Of a stretch of 64,000 nucleotides of DNA, positions 45,542 to 55,122 are shown piece after piece (the stretch's first letter is position 1; each line of letters opens with the position of its first letter). The DNA comes from Lachnospiraceae bacterium (GTDB taxonomy: Bacteria; Bacillota; Clostridia; Lachnospirales; Lachnospiraceae): assembly GCA_015258065.1 (NCBI GenBank), contig JABZIZ010000014.1, positions 6,916 to 70,915 on the forward strand. The letters are read 5' to 3'. The position numbers and the translations under genes were made by a program. The notes under the pieces were generated by a model. The model searched no databases and was not told the origin of the DNA. It was given only the letters and a program-made list of their open reading frames with translations.

Positions 45542-47274
45542 TGCAAATCATGAAAATGCTCTGGAAATTCAGCGAGCATCAGCATAAAACGTTGGCGATC
45601 ACTTTGCTTATGTCGCTCGCACGAGCGATGATCGGTATTACCCAGCTGATGGCGCTTCTCCTTGCGTTAGATGTGGTCACAAACGGTTCTCCTGTAGAAT
45701 CTGCCATCAGAAATATTGTGATCCTTACCGTCATCTGTGCACTTGGCAGCTTTGCCACCTCATTTTTCGAGCATACGGGTGGTGTAGCGGTCGGGTTTTA
45801 TATGACAGCGGATAAGCGCATTGGACTCGGCCATTTTTTGAAGAGACTGCCACTGGGATTCTTTAGCGATCATCATTCGGGAAATATTGTAGCGGTTCTT
45901 ACCACTACGCTGAGCGGTATTGAGACGGGTGCGGCGATGGCAATGGTTACGACAGTATCCGGTATTTTCGGTGCGTTTTCAATGTTAATCGCGGTCTTTT
46001 TCTATGAGTGGAGAATCGGTTTGATCACCGGAATCGGGATGGGGTTGTATCTTCTGGTGGTAGATGTTCAGATGAGGGTTTCAGAGAAGAACGCCCCACT
46101 CTTGCAAAAGGCGCAGAATGCACTGGCGGCAGCCACCCTTACCTTTCTCCAGGGCATCAAAGTGACCAAAGCATTTCGTGTCAAAGAAGGAAATGAGGAA
46201 CTGAATGCTGCCATTCAGGACAGCAGGAAGGCGAATATCAACCTGACCAATCAGGTGATGCCGTCGCAGTTTTTGGGAAGAGTTGTCCTCGCCCTCTTTG
46301 AAATCGGGATCATTGCCTGTACACTTTGGTTGAGGGAGGAAGAAAATATTTCCTTGGCAAAAACCATTCTACTCCTGGTATTCAGCTTCATGGTATATGT
46401 TTCGCTAGGTCAGGCAGGGTCCGTACTCTCTATGATGGGTCTTTTAGATAGCGGGCTAAAGGCGATGGGAGAGGTGGAAGCTTCAAAACCGATGAAGTGG
46501 GGTGAGCCTCCCAGACCGATGGGAAGTAATGAGATAGAACTGAAGGAGGTGAGCTTCTCTTATGGAGATCATGAAGTATTACACCATGTTTCTGCAACGA
46601 TCAAGGAAAAATCGTTGACTGCAATCATCGGCCCGTCCGGTTCGGGCAAAACAACTTTGTGTGAGCTCATTCCCAGATTTCGCGATGTAAGCAGCGGAAG
46701 CATCAAAATCGGTGGCGTAGATATCAAAGAGGTTGATGCAGAGGAGCTGATGAAGCGAATCAGTATGGTATTTCAGAAAGTATATTTGTTTGAGGACAGC
46801 ATTTATCATAATATCGCCTTCGGTAAGCCGGGCGCAAGCATGGAGGAGGTTCGAGCGGCAGCAAAGGCGGCCAGATGCGACGATTTTATCCGGGCGCTGC
46901 CGGATGGGTATCAAACGGTATTAGAGGAAGGCGGCAGCAGCCTTTCGGGCGGGGAAAAGCAGAGAATCTCCATCGCCCGCGCCATTCTCAAGGATTCTCC
47001 CATTATTATCATGGATGAAGCAACCGCAGCGCTGGATGCGGAAAACGAACATGAAATTCTTGCGGCCATAGAAGCCCTCACGAGGAACAAGACGGTTATC
47101 ATGATTGCGCATCGCATGAGATCAATCAGAAATGCGGATCATATCATTGCGATCCGGGATGGGAGAGTCGTGCAAGAGGGAAGACCGGAAGACCTTGCAG
47201 GGCAGGATGGTCTATATCGGGAGTTCCTGCGCACAAGAGAGGAGAGCTCAGGATGGACGCTGGATCCATCCTGA
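45538..47274 (+). CDS. ABC exporter half-transporter, second subunit
   Basis: The 578-residue partner of the preceding protein has six membrane helices and an ATPase with Walker A GPSGSGKTT, signature LSGGEKQRISIARAIL, Walker B IIIMDEATAALD and the H-loop IAHRMRSI. The ATG at 45538 overlaps the upstream stop and has GGGAGGTG before it, so translation is coupled. Unlike the first subunit, its D-loop (AALD) is canonical, so the pair may have one degenerate and one consensus ATP site. Confidence 0.9.
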   Translation: MMQIMKMLWKFSEHQHKTLAITLLMSLARAMIGITQLMALLLALDVVTNGSPVESAIRNIVILTVICALGSFATSFFEHTGGVAVGFYMTADKRIGLGHFLKRLPLGFFSDHHSGNIVAVLTTTLSGIETGAAMAMVTTVSGIFGAFSMLIAVFFYEWRIGLITGIGMGLYLLVVDVQMRVSEKNAPLLQKAQNALAAATLTFLQGIKVTKAFRVKEGNEELNAAIQDSRKANINLTNQVMPSQFLGRVVLALFEIGIIACTLWLREEENISLAKTILLLVFSFMVYVSLGQAGSVLSMMGLLDSGLKAMGEVEASKPMKWGEPPRPMGSNEIELKEVSFSYGDHEVLHHVSATIKEKSLTAIIGPSGSGKTTLCELIPRFRDVSSGSIKIGGVDIKEVDAEELMKRISMVFQKVYLFEDSIYHNIAFGKPGASMEEVRAAAKAARCDDFIRALPDGYQTVLEEGGSSLSGGEKQRISIARAILKDSPIIIMDEATAALDAENEHEILAAIEALTRNKTVIMIAHRMRSIRNADHIIAIRDGRVVQEGRPEDLAGQDGLYREFLRTREESSGWTLDPS

Positions 47275-47446
47275 CTGCCGGCTTTTATGTCCGACAGGAA
47301 AACATCTAACCGCTTGCCAGGCCCTTCTTTCCTTTTTCTCCGGTTGCAATATAATAATATCAGTGTCCAACCGATTTGACCTTTATGCCGGTCACCGGAT
47401 GCTGCATTTTAAGGAAAGAATCGAAAGAACCGAGGGGGAGGGGAAG

Positions 47447-48826
47447 ATGAAGAAACTAACGAAGGGGAAGATGTGGGCGTTTGCCATCGGACAGTTTGGC
47501 TGGAGCCTTCTTTCTGCCCTGATTACGAACTGGCTGGTCTATTTCTATGAGCCGACGGAGGAGGCGGTAAGAGAGGGGCAGACCCTCTTTCTGCCACAGG
47601 GAAGGGTGATCTTTGGCGTCGTGACCATCATCGGAGGGATCAGTGCTCTGGGCAGGATCTTTGATGCGGTGACCGATCCGCTCATTGCCAATCTCTCGGA
47701 TCGGTCCGCGAATCCGAGGGGCAGGCGGATTCCTTTCATGCAAAAAATTGCGTTGCCCTTTGCGGCATCGACGGTGCTTGTTTTCTTTACGCCCATTGGG
47801 AGAGTTTCCTCTCTCAACGGGGTATGGCTGTTGGTGGCGCTGCTGGTCTTTTATCTGTGCATGACCACTTATTGTACGCCGTATAATGCGCTGATTTCGG
47901 AACTGGGGACCACGCAGGATACACGCATCAGTATTTCGACCTATATCAGCGTGACCTTTCTTTTGGGTTCTGCCATTGGCTATGCGGCACCGTATATTTG
48001 GGGCGCTCTTACTCCGGTGCTTGGGCGAGTGGAGTCCATTCGCATGACCTTTCTGCTGCTTGCGCTGCTTGCTCTTATGGCGCTGCTTTTTCCGACTTTC
48101 ACCATCCGCGAGAAGGATTACATTCAGGTAGAGCCGTCGAGGGACAATGTGTTTCGCTCCCTGATCAAGACTTTTCAAAATGAAGATTTCCGCCTATTTG
48201 TCGGCAGTGATATTCTCTATTTTATTGCGCTCACCATTTTTCAGACGGGACTGCCTTTCTTTGTAACGGTGTTAATGAAGCTTCCGGAAACCATGACGAC
48301 GCTTCTGTATGTCGGCATGACGCTGCTTTCCTTTGCCGCGTATGCACCTGTGAATTATTTAGCGCATCGGGTTCATAAGAAAAAACTGGTGCTGATCGGA
48401 TTCTGCGGACTCTCGCTTGTCTATCTGGTCACGGCGATCTCCGGACTGTTTGGAAGAACCGGCCTGTTCTGGGGAGTGATTGTGGTGCTTCTGGCTGCCT
48501 TCCCGATGGCAATCCTGGGGATTCTGCCACAGGCCATCGTGGCGGACATTGCGGAAGCGGATGCACGGATCACGGGAGAGAAGAGAGAGGGGATGTTCTT
48601 TGCCGCCAGAACCTTTGCCTTCAAAATGGGACAGAGCATTTCCATGCTTCTTTTTACGGCGCTGGCGTCCATTCATCCGGAGACGGGATGGGGATACCGG
48701 ATCGCAGCCTTGCTTGCCACTCTCATCTGTCTCTCTGGCGCGTGGGTGCTTTCCTTTTACCGGGAAAAGAAAATACTTGAAATTCTCGCATCACGCTCGT
48801 GTGCGGATCCGGAGAAAAAAAGATGA
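47447..48826 (+). CDS. GPH/MelB-type cation:sugar symporter
   Basis: A 459-residue major facilitator of the glycoside-pentoside-hexuronide family with 12 membrane helices. The signature DAVTDPLIANLSDRS...RGRRIPFM lies after the second helix, including the two aspartates used for cation and sugar coupling in MelB. The ATG at 47447 follows a strong GAGGGGGAGGGG. The 170-bp leader after the ABC genes has no clear terminator, so co-transcription is possible. The sugar is not predictable. Confidence 0.85.
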   Translation: MKKLTKGKMWAFAIGQFGWSLLSALITNWLVYFYEPTEEAVREGQTLFLPQGRVIFGVVTIIGGISALGRIFDAVTDPLIANLSDRSANPRGRRIPFMQKIALPFAASTVLVFFTPIGRVSSLNGVWLLVALLVFYLCMTTYCTPYNALISELGTTQDTRISISTYISVTFLLGSAIGYAAPYIWGALTPVLGRVESIRMTFLLLALLALMALLFPTFTIREKDYIQVEPSRDNVFRSLIKTFQNEDFRLFVGSDILYFIALTIFQTGLPFFVTVLMKLPETMTTLLYVGMTLLSFAAYAPVNYLAHRVHKKKLVLIGFCGLSLVYLVTAISGLFGRTGLFWGVIVVLLAAFPMAILGILPQAIVADIAEADARITGEKREGMFFAARTFAFKMGQSISMLLFTALASIHPETGWGYRIAALLATLICLSGAWVLSFYREKKILEILASRSCADPEKKR

Positions 48827-48870
48827 TTGCTCTGCCGCTCTTTGTGATGCCCTATCAGGCGGCAATCCGG

Positions 48871-48924
48871 TAAAAGAGGCAGACCGCTCCATCCACTCGT
48901 TTCGAAGGGATGGGGCAATCTGCC
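48871..48924 (-). terminator. Hairpin terminator of the chemoreceptor gene
   Basis: GGCAGA (48878-48883) pairs with TCTGCC (48919-48924), and CCATCC (48889-48894) with GGATGG (48908-48913). On the minus strand the hairpin is followed by TCTTTTA. It lies between two convergent genes and may work in both directions. Confidence 0.55.
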
Positions 48925-48957
48925 CCTTTCGAGAGAAAGCCCCGAGGCATCATTCCT

Positions 48958-50721
48958 TTACGTCGTCAGTTTGAACATATCGACCAGTCCGTTCAGGGTT
49001 TCCGACTGAGCGGAGAGTTCCTCCGAGATCGCGGAGCTTTCTTCCGCGGAGGCTGCATTGGTCTGAACCACCTGGGAAATCTGGTCGATGCCCTTGCTGA
49101 TTTCTTCCATTGCATGGCTCTGTTGCTGGGCGACCGTGTTATTGTTGTTCATGACTTCCTGAATATGGTCGATTCCTTCCGCAATCTTTGCCAGGGCGGC
49201 ACTGGTTTCTTCCACGACCGCATTCCCTTGATTCACACTTTCCAAAGACGAGTTAATGAGAACCTTGGCGCGGTTGGCGGCTTCTGCAGAGTCGCTGGCG
49301 AGCGCTCTAATTTCATCGGCAACAACCGCAAAGCCTTTTCCGCTCTGCCCGGCTCTTGCTGCTTCGATGGAGGCGTTTAGAGATAGGAGATTGGTCTGCG
49401 AAGCAATATCTTCGATGGTCCTGGCAATGCCGGAAATTTCGTTGGAAATTTCGGTAATCTTTGCCATTGCATCCACGACTTCGTGCATTTTGGTGGAGCC
49501 ATCTGCAGAGACGGCTTTTACCTCGTCCGCCACCTGCTTGCCTTCCGCAACGGAGTTACTCAAACTCTTGGTTTGTTCTACCACGGTGGCAACGGAGGCA
49601 GTCAGTTCCTGAACGGAAGCGGATTGATCGGTCGCACCCTCTGCCAGATCCTGGGCGCCCTGTGCCATATTGTTGGCACCGCTGGAAACCTGAGAGGTGG
49701 AATCCTTGATATCGGTCATCATGCTGCGCAGTTTTTCCATCAGCCCGTTTACATGTTCTTCGAGAGGCGCCAGATCACCGCGGAATAGTTCATGTCTTTT
49801 AGTACTGGTTGTTAAGTCGCCGTTTGCCAGCCTGCCGAGCGTTTCCACAATATCCTCAATGGCGCCGTGCAGGACTCTCGTGGTTTCCTTCATGTACTTG
49901 GTCATATCTCCGAGTTCATCGGCAGCTTCATAGTTTAAATCCAGATTCAGATGCCCATCGGACATTTCTTTTGCTGCATTCGAAACCTCATCGACTGGCT
50001 TTACGATAGCGGCAGTCAGCTGTCTGCGGGCGTTTCGGACGAAGACAGTGCAGAAGATGGTGGCGGCAAAAGACAGAACCATCAAAATGACGCAGATGAT
50101 GAAGGAGGTTCGATAAGCGCTTTTCGCGTCTGCAATCACGCTTCCATCCAGATCTTCCGTATTGTCGATCAGTTCCCGAAGAACCGGCGCCATTTTTTCC
50201 GTGAAGTAAGTATATTCCGCATCTTCTTCGGCATCATCTTTAATCATTTTTGCATAAGGTTGTGCAGCTTCTGTCAGCTTAGAAAGATTGGACCGGAGAG
50301 AAAGTAGGGCGGCGCTGTCGGGGTACAGTTTTTCCAGTGACTCGAGAGATTCCATGATGGATTCCGCATCGTCTTCGGCCTGCTCGCTCCTGCTCAGTGC
50401 CTCTTTTTGATCCGGAGACCAGCTGGCGTAAATGGAATTTTTTGCCATGGACTGTACCCGCATCAAAATATCCCCTGATCGCAGGGAAGTTGCATAATAG
50501 ACCTGGTACATACGTCTGAATTGTATCATGGAGAATAACATGCCGATCAGTAGGACGATCACGACAATAATCATGCGAACAGAGATAATATTGAACGCAT
50601 AGTCAAATTTTCGCTCTACCTTTACGTTACGCAGATAGTTTTCATTGAGTTTTATGGTGAAGGCAACAGGACCACGCTTCACCTTTTCCTTCAGATCCGG
50701 GGTTTCTATCTTCTTATTCAT
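48958..50721 (-). CDS. Methyl-accepting chemotaxis protein
   Basis: A 587-residue chemoreceptor. After a basic cytoplasmic start comes TM1 (about 46-68), a four-helix-bundle sensor domain outside the membrane (about 70-205), TM2 (about 210-232), a HAMP domain (about 233-290) and the signalling hairpin with the CheA/CheW-binding tip [22 protein letters not shown]. The sensor domain belongs to the 4HB_MCP class by size and helical character. It is monocistronic and convergent with the symporter. Together with the flagellar operon it shows the organism is chemotactic; the ligand is unknown. Confidence 0.95.
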   Translation of the reverse strand: MNKKIETPDLKEKVKRGPVAFTIKLNENYLRNVKVERKFDYAFNIISVRMIIVVIVLLIGMLFSMIQFRRMYQVYYATSLRSGDILMRVQSMAKNSIYASWSPDQKEALSRSEQAEDDAESIMESLESLEKLYPDSAALLSLRSNLSKLTEAAQPYAKMIKDDAEEDAEYTYFTEKMAPVLRELIDNTEDLDGSVIADAKSAYRTSFIICVILMVLSFAATIFCTVFVRNARRQLTAAIVKPVDEVSNAAKEMSDGHLNLDLNYEAADELGDMTKYMKETTRVLHGAIEDIVETLGRLANGDLTTSTKRHELFRGDLAPLEEHVNGLMEKLRSMMTDIKDSTSQVSSGANNMAQGAQDLAEGATDQSASVQELTASVATVVEQTKSLSNSVAEGKQVADEVKAVSADGSTKMHEVVDAMAKITEISNEISGIARTIEDIASQTNLLSLNASIEAARAGQSGKGFAVVADEIRALASDSAEAANRAKVLINSSLESVNQGNAVVEETSAALAKIAEGIDHIQEVMNNNNTVAQQQSHAMEEISKGIDQISQVVQTNAASAEESSAISEELSAQSETLNGLVDMFKLTT

Positions 50722-50878
50722 TGTTTCTCCTTTGCTGAAAAAATTGTTGGGAATGGGGGATGGAAACTCGTCTTATGATCAAGAGAACAGTCATTTAATT
50801 ATTAATTGTATCGGTTAAAAAATATTTTTCTTAATAAAAGTAGGAAAAATGAGAAGAGATCTCTGCGAAGAGTTCAAA

Positions 50879-50920
50879 TTGACTCGCCTTGTGCAAAGGT
50901 CTAAGATATCCCTGTACAAG
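50879..50920 (+). promoter_or_regulatory. mgtA promoter with overlapping palindrome
   Basis: TTGACT at 50879-50884 and TAAGAT at 50902-50907 are separated by 17 bases. CTTGTGCA (50888-50895) and TGTACAAG (50913-50920) form an interrupted palindrome with one mismatch that spans the spacer and the -10 to about +6. The leader to the ATG at 50940 would be about 26 bases, too short for an M-box riboswitch, so a repressor acting at the palindrome is the likelier control. Confidence 0.55.
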
Positions 50921-50939
50921 TAAAAGGAGGGTGAAAGAG

Positions 50940-53627
50940 ATGATTTTAAACAATGAGAAGAAATTGAACCCTACGACAAAGACCGCCAGTGTGGAGCAAG
51001 AGTTTCAGAAAATTGCCGGAAAAGAAGCTTCTCTGGTCTTACAGGAATTAGGCTGTACGACAAATGGAATCAGCGATGAAGAACGAGAAGAAAGACTCGA
51101 GAAATACGGCTATAACGACCTTTCCGCCATGCAGAAGCATGGCGTATTCTATTTTTTATTTCACAGCTTTACCGATGCTTTTATTATTGTTCTGCTTGTT
51201 TTGGCTATCGTTACCTTTGTTGTGGAAAGGGATATTCTGTCCGGAGTCATTATTCTGGCACTGGCCTGTATGAGTGCGGTGATTCGATTTACCCAGGATT
51301 ACGGTTCCTATCTGGATATGCAGAAGCTAAAGGATATGGAGCACGATACGGTGAGAATCCGGATTCCGGTAAAGGACGGCACGGAAATAAGAGAAGTGCC
51401 GGTGGAAGAGGTGGTACCCGGGGATATACAGCTTATCGGCTCAGGAGATATCGTTTGCGGAGACCTCTATCTTCTGGAGAGCAGAGACTTGTTCCTTTCG
51501 GTTTCCGCCTTTACGGGAGAATCCATTCCGGTGGAAAAATATACCGGAGTGGATCAGAGAGTGGTCAATGCAGCAGAATTAAACAACCTCTGCTTAGGTG
51601 GTTCCACGGTGAATTCCGGCACCGGAGTCGGCATCGTGGTGCGGACCGGAAAGAATTCTTATTTGGGGAAGATTTCCTCCACCATCCATACACAGAAGAA
51701 AGAAACCGATTTTGATAAGAGCCTATCGAAGATAACCAGAATCCTGATTAGCTACATGATTGTGGTGGTTCTTTTTGTATTGCTTATTAACGGCCTGGTG
51801 AAGAAAAACTGGCTGGAAGCCTTTTTATTTTCCATCTCCGTTGCGGTGGGCATTACCCCGGGAATGTTACCGATGATTGTGAACGGAACTCTTGCCAAAG
51901 GGGCAAAGTTCCTGGCAAAGAAGAAGACCATTGTAAAGAACATGTCCGCCATTCAAAATTTAGGAGCCATCGATGTGCTGTGCACCGATAAGACCGGAAC
52001 CCTTACCATGGACAATGTTGTTTTGCAGAAATATATCAATGTCAATGGAGAGGATTCCTATGTGGTTTTGAACTATGCATGGATGAATGCATACTATTCT
52101 ACAGGGGTAAAAAACTTGATTGACCGGGCCATCTTATCCTACGGTGCGGAAAGCGATGTGCAAAAATACGCCGGAGGCTATGTGAAGTCCGATGAGATTC
52201 CCTACGATTTTGAACGTCGCAGAATGAGTGTGGTGATTTCCAATCCGGGGGGAGAACATTTGGGAGAGGAGACAGAAGAAATTCTTCCCAAACCCCAGGA
52301 TGAGGTATTGATTACCAAAGGCGCTTTGGAATCCGTACTGGCCTGTTGCAGTCGAATTCGGGTGAAGAAGGAATACATGGACATTCACGAAGAAGACCTT
52401 CAGAAGATCAATGCCCTTTCCGAGAAGTTAAATCATGAGGGAATGCACGTCATTGGCGTTGCCGCAAAGAGGAAAAATGCAGGAGACACCGCTGTTTTTC
52501 ATGCGGAGGACGAAACGGATATGACCTTCCTGGGCATTATTGCCTTCTTGGATCCGCCCAAGCCGGATGCCAAGGAAGCCATTCACGGACTGTATGATGC
52601 AGGCGTACAGGTAAAGGTCATTTCCGGGGATGCCCCCGTTGTGGTGGAGCACGTATGTAAGCTGGTAGGCATGAAGGTAGGAGAACAAAATGCGGTAACC
52701 GGCTCCGACTTGGAAAAGATGAGCGAGGAAGAGCTTTCCGCCGTTGTAGAGAAAAAAGACATTTTCGCTCGTCTCTCTCCCATGCAGAAGCAGCGAGTGG
52801 TGGATGCCCTTCGGAAAAACGGACATGTGGTCGGCTATATGGGAGACGGCGTAAATGATGCGCCCAGTCTTCATGATGCGGATGTAGGCATTTCCGTGGA
52901 CAATGCCACAGATGTTGCCAAGGCCAGTGCGGACATTATCCTCTTGGAGAAGAGCTTGACCGTCATTTTAAACGGTATCTATGAAGGAAGACGAATCTAC
53001 GGCAATATCCTGAAATACATGAAAATGGCATTATCCGGCAACTTCGGAAATGTGTTCTCCGTATTGATTGCCTCGATATTCTTGCCCTTTTTACCCATGC
53101 TGCCCCTGCAGATTTTGATTCAGAATCTCATCTATGACTTTACGCAGATTGCGATTCCCTGGGACAATGTGGACGAAGAATTCCTGCAAAAACCCCATAA
53201 GTGGAACAGTGCATCTCTTGTGTCCTTTATGAATGTGATGGGTGGCGTGTCCTCCGTATTCGATGTGATGACCTTCCTGGTACTTTGGTTCCTCTTGGGC
53301 TATAACAGCCTTTCCATGCAGAACTACTTCCAGACAGGATGGTTTGTAGAAGGTTTGATTTCCCAAATCCTGATTGTGCAGTTCATTCGTACATCGAAGC
53401 GACCGATTCTGGATTCCAAGTGCGACTCCAGACTGGCACTGGCTTCAGCACTGGGCATTTTTGCGGCCATTTCCATTCCCCATCTTTTTCATAATCTGGA
53501 CAATACGGTATTTACGGAAATGCCCATGGATTACTTTTGGTATTTGCTTGTGATTCTGGCACTCTACGGACTTACGATTGAGACCGTGAAGAAGCTCTAT
53601 ATCAAGAAATATGGAGCCTGGTTGTAA
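50940..53627 (+). CDS. mgtA: Magnesium-translocating P-type ATPase
   Basis: An 895-residue P3B ATPase for Mg2+ uptake. It has the actuator motif TGES (AFTGESIPVEK), the phosphorylation motif DKTGTLT (CTDKTGTLTMD), the hinge GDGVNDAP, and about ten membrane helices, including the MgtA-type C-terminal block (LSGNFGNVFSVLIASIFLPF and QILIQNLIYDFTQIAIPWD). The ATG at 50940 follows AAAAGGAGGGTG; an upstream in-frame ATG at 50889 lies in the promoter. It provides high-affinity uptake beside the MgtE channel at 14-15.6 kb. Confidence 0.93.
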   Translation: MILNNEKKLNPTTKTASVEQEFQKIAGKEASLVLQELGCTTNGISDEEREERLEKYGYNDLSAMQKHGVFYFLFHSFTDAFIIVLLVLAIVTFVVERDILSGVIILALACMSAVIRFTQDYGSYLDMQKLKDMEHDTVRIRIPVKDGTEIREVPVEEVVPGDIQLIGSGDIVCGDLYLLESRDLFLSVSAFTGESIPVEKYTGVDQRVVNAAELNNLCLGGSTVNSGTGVGIVVRTGKNSYLGKISSTIHTQKKETDFDKSLSKITRILISYMIVVVLFVLLINGLVKKNWLEAFLFSISVAVGITPGMLPMIVNGTLAKGAKFLAKKKTIVKNMSAIQNLGAIDVLCTDKTGTLTMDNVVLQKYINVNGEDSYVVLNYAWMNAYYSTGVKNLIDRAILSYGAESDVQKYAGGYVKSDEIPYDFERRRMSVVISNPGGEHLGEETEEILPKPQDEVLITKGALESVLACCSRIRVKKEYMDIHEEDLQKINALSEKLNHEGMHVIGVAAKRKNAGDTAVFHAEDETDMTFLGIIAFLDPPKPDAKEAIHGLYDAGVQVKVISGDAPVVVEHVCKLVGMKVGEQNAVTGSDLEKMSEEELSAVVEKKDIFARLSPMQKQRVVDALRKNGHVVGYMGDGVNDAPSLHDADVGISVDNATDVAKASADIILLEKSLTVILNGIYEGRRIYGNILKYMKMALSGNFGNVFSVLIASIFLPFLPMLPLQILIQNLIYDFTQIAIPWDNVDEEFLQKPHKWNSASLVSFMNVMGGVSSVFDVMTFLVLWFLLGYNSLSMQNYFQTGWFVEGLISQILIVQFIRTSKRPILDSKCDSRLALASALGIFAAISIPHLFHNLDNTVFTEMPMDYFWYLLVILALYGLTIETVKKLYIKKYGAWL

Positions 53628-53754
53628 GCTGACATTTTGAAGATTGTTTTGGAAACCGTATTGTTCGTGTCCTTCGTAGTGCGACATTTTCCGAAGGAAA
53701 TCAGGAAGGAAATGATTTGAGCGTAAGAGAGATGGGCACAAGAGAGGCTATTAG

Positions 53755-53877
53755 GATAAGTTTAGTATTGTGATTACCATGGTTCTGGCTTTTTCACTTC
53801 TTCATGAAACGAGTAGTATAAAAACGATTTTGGCATGTTTTTTAATAGCCGGAGGAACAATTCTTATGGCACTGTAA
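53755..53877 (+). pseudogene. C-terminal fragment of an EamA/DMT transporter
   Basis: The frame begins right after a TAG and reads DKFSIVITMVLAFSLLHETS then KTILACFLIAGGTILMAL before TAA. This matches the last two helices of EamA-family drug/metabolite transporters (…DKLSVV…AFIFLHE…IIGxxLIxxGTLLM). The remaining 250 or so residues are absent. The gene seems to have been replaced by the arrival or expansion of the neighbouring genes. The gap 53628-53754 holds nothing else that I can support. Confidence 0.75.
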
Positions 53878-53890
53878 AGGTGGTGACAGA

Positions 53891-54325
53891 GTGAAGGTGG
53901 ATATTCAAAAAGTAAATTCTTATGAAGAAGAGCAAGCGGTGATTCGTGTTGTTAAAGTAACGGAGAACATTCAAACTGCCATCAATGCTCTTGAAAACAG
54001 TGCCCCTGTTATCACTGCCCGTTGTAATGGAGAAGCTGTTTTCTGTCCCATTGATAAAATCTATTATATAGAATCCGTGGATAAACGAACCTTTGTCTAT
54101 ACAAAGGATAATTGTTTGGAAGTCCAATATAGGTTATATGAACTGGAAAATACGCTAAGCCGGAATTTCTTCAGAGCGGCAAAGGCAATGATTATCAATA
54201 TGAGGAAAATCAAGTCAGTGCGAGCAGAACTTAACGGAAGAATGACGGCAGAACTTTTGAATGGAGAGCGTGTCATCATTGCAAGAACGTATGTGAAAGA
54301 ACTGAAAGAAAGGCTGGGACTATGA
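53891..54325 (+). CDS. LytTR-family DNA-binding regulator
   Basis: A 144-residue protein without a receiver domain. The N-terminal 45 residues are a small alpha/beta part, and residues about 48-144 form a LytTR domain (DKIYYIESVDKRTFVYTKD, NFFRAAKAMIINMRKIKSV, GERVIIARTYVKELKERLGL). It starts at a GTG 13 bases after the EamA fragment and is 1 bp from the DUF3021 gene. LytTR-DUF3021 pairs commonly control a neighbouring ABC transporter, here at 55.1-57.0 kb, by a membrane-linked mechanism that is poorly known. Confidence 0.9.
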   Translation: MKVDIQKVNSYEEEQAVIRVVKVTENIQTAINALENSAPVITARCNGEAVFCPIDKIYYIESVDKRTFVYTKDNCLEVQYRLYELENTLSRNFFRAAKAMIINMRKIKSVRAELNGRMTAELLNGERVIIARTYVKELKERLGL

Positions 54326-54326
54326 T

Positions 54327-54761
54327 ATGCAAAAAGTAAAAACTATTTTTAGTCAGACTTTAATGATTTCAACAGCCATTCTTTTTGGAATAGGAATTCT
54401 GATGCTAATACAGCATTTTTCTTTAGGAGTGCAGACATTCAGTTTTCAATGGAGTGACCCTCTTTCTATTTGTCTTACGGGATTTTTATCCTCCTTACCG
54501 ACATATTTTCTTTTGGATATGGATAGTTTGAAGAAAAGCGAAGTTCGGATCAGAATCGGAATCCACTTTGTCTCGGTTCTCGGAATCGTGGTTTTGTGTG
54601 CAAGCCTTTTTCATTGGTTCGGACAAATCATCAACTTACGCATCATTTGTCTTATGTACAGCCTCATTTATCTCTTTGTCTGGTGTGCAACAGCATGGAT
54701 GGCAAAGATAGATGAGATTAAAATCAATGGAGCTATTAAAGATCTGCAAGATTCGGAATAA
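54327..54761 (+). CDS. DUF3021 membrane protein
   Basis: A 144-residue protein with four membrane helices (about 10-30, 42-60, 72-92, 100-122), the layout of DUF3021 proteins. It follows the LytTR gene by 1 bp and ends about 55 bp before a terminator. In the family these proteins are encoded with LytTR regulators without receivers and are presumed to hold or release the regulator. No catalytic motif is seen. Confidence 0.85.
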   Translation: MQKVKTIFSQTLMISTAILFGIGILMLIQHFSLGVQTFSFQWSDPLSICLTGFLSSLPTYFLLDMDSLKKSEVRIRIGIHFVSVLGIVVLCASLFHWFGQIINLRIICLMYSLIYLFVWCATAWMAKIDEIKINGAIKDLQDSE

Positions 54762-54763
54762 GA

Positions 54764-54817
54764 AATAAAGCGTTTCATGAAAATAAAGCCTTTCATGAAA
54801 ATAAAGCCTTTCATGGA
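54764..54817. repeat. Three 18-bp tandem repeats
   Basis: Units at 54764-54781, 54782-54799 and 54800-54817 read AATAAAGCSTTTCATGRA, each carrying the near-palindrome TTTCATGAAA. They lie just after the DUF3021 stop, before the terminator. They could be binding sites (LytTR proteins bind direct repeats) or plain slippage. Confidence 0.85.
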
Positions 54818-54871
54818 AAAAGTGCAACTCAGTAAGCTGTAAATGCAGCTTGGTAGGGTGGCACTTTTTTT
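54817..54871 (+). terminator. Rho-independent terminator after DUF3021
   Basis: AAAAAGTGC (54817-54825) pairs with GCACTTTTTT (54861-54870), and an inner AAGCTG/CAGCTT stem adds stability. The 3' arm runs into seven T. It separates the regulator pair from the ABC genes. Confidence 0.8.
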
Positions 54872-54882
54872 AATGCTTATAA

Positions 54883-55098
54883 GTTGATAAGCTGATTTTT
54901 GTCAAAATCGATGAGGCAGAACAACAAGTTAAGACAACAGGGCAGAATTGCGGGAAGAATTACAGGACAGAACCACAAGATGGAATCACAGGAACCATAG
55001 GAAAAATTGGAACCACAGGACAAATTGGAACCGCGAGGGGCTCTATAGGACTGAATGATAAGACGAACTACAGGATAGACTTACAGAAAGAACTATAG
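54883..55098 (+). other. Low-complexity A-rich stretch before the ABC genes
   Basis: The 250-bp gap holds partly repeated units (AATTGGAACCACAGGACA-like). One frame is open for 71 codons without ATG and includes glycine-spaced residues (GITGTIGKIGTTGQIG). There is no ribosome site, so I do not call a gene. It may be the leader of the ABC operon with regulator binding sites. Confidence 0.35.
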
Positions 55099-55122
55099 TG
55101 GCGCCAAGAAGGAGCGAATCGG

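Noticed and set aside
47456..48178. Minus-strand frame opposite the symporter gene
   Set aside because: It is basic, low-complexity and lies wholly within a clear MFS gene, so it is treated as a shadow.
50722..50939. M-box riboswitch before mgtA
   Set aside because: No M-box-like conserved segments were seen and the predicted promoter leaves only a short leader.
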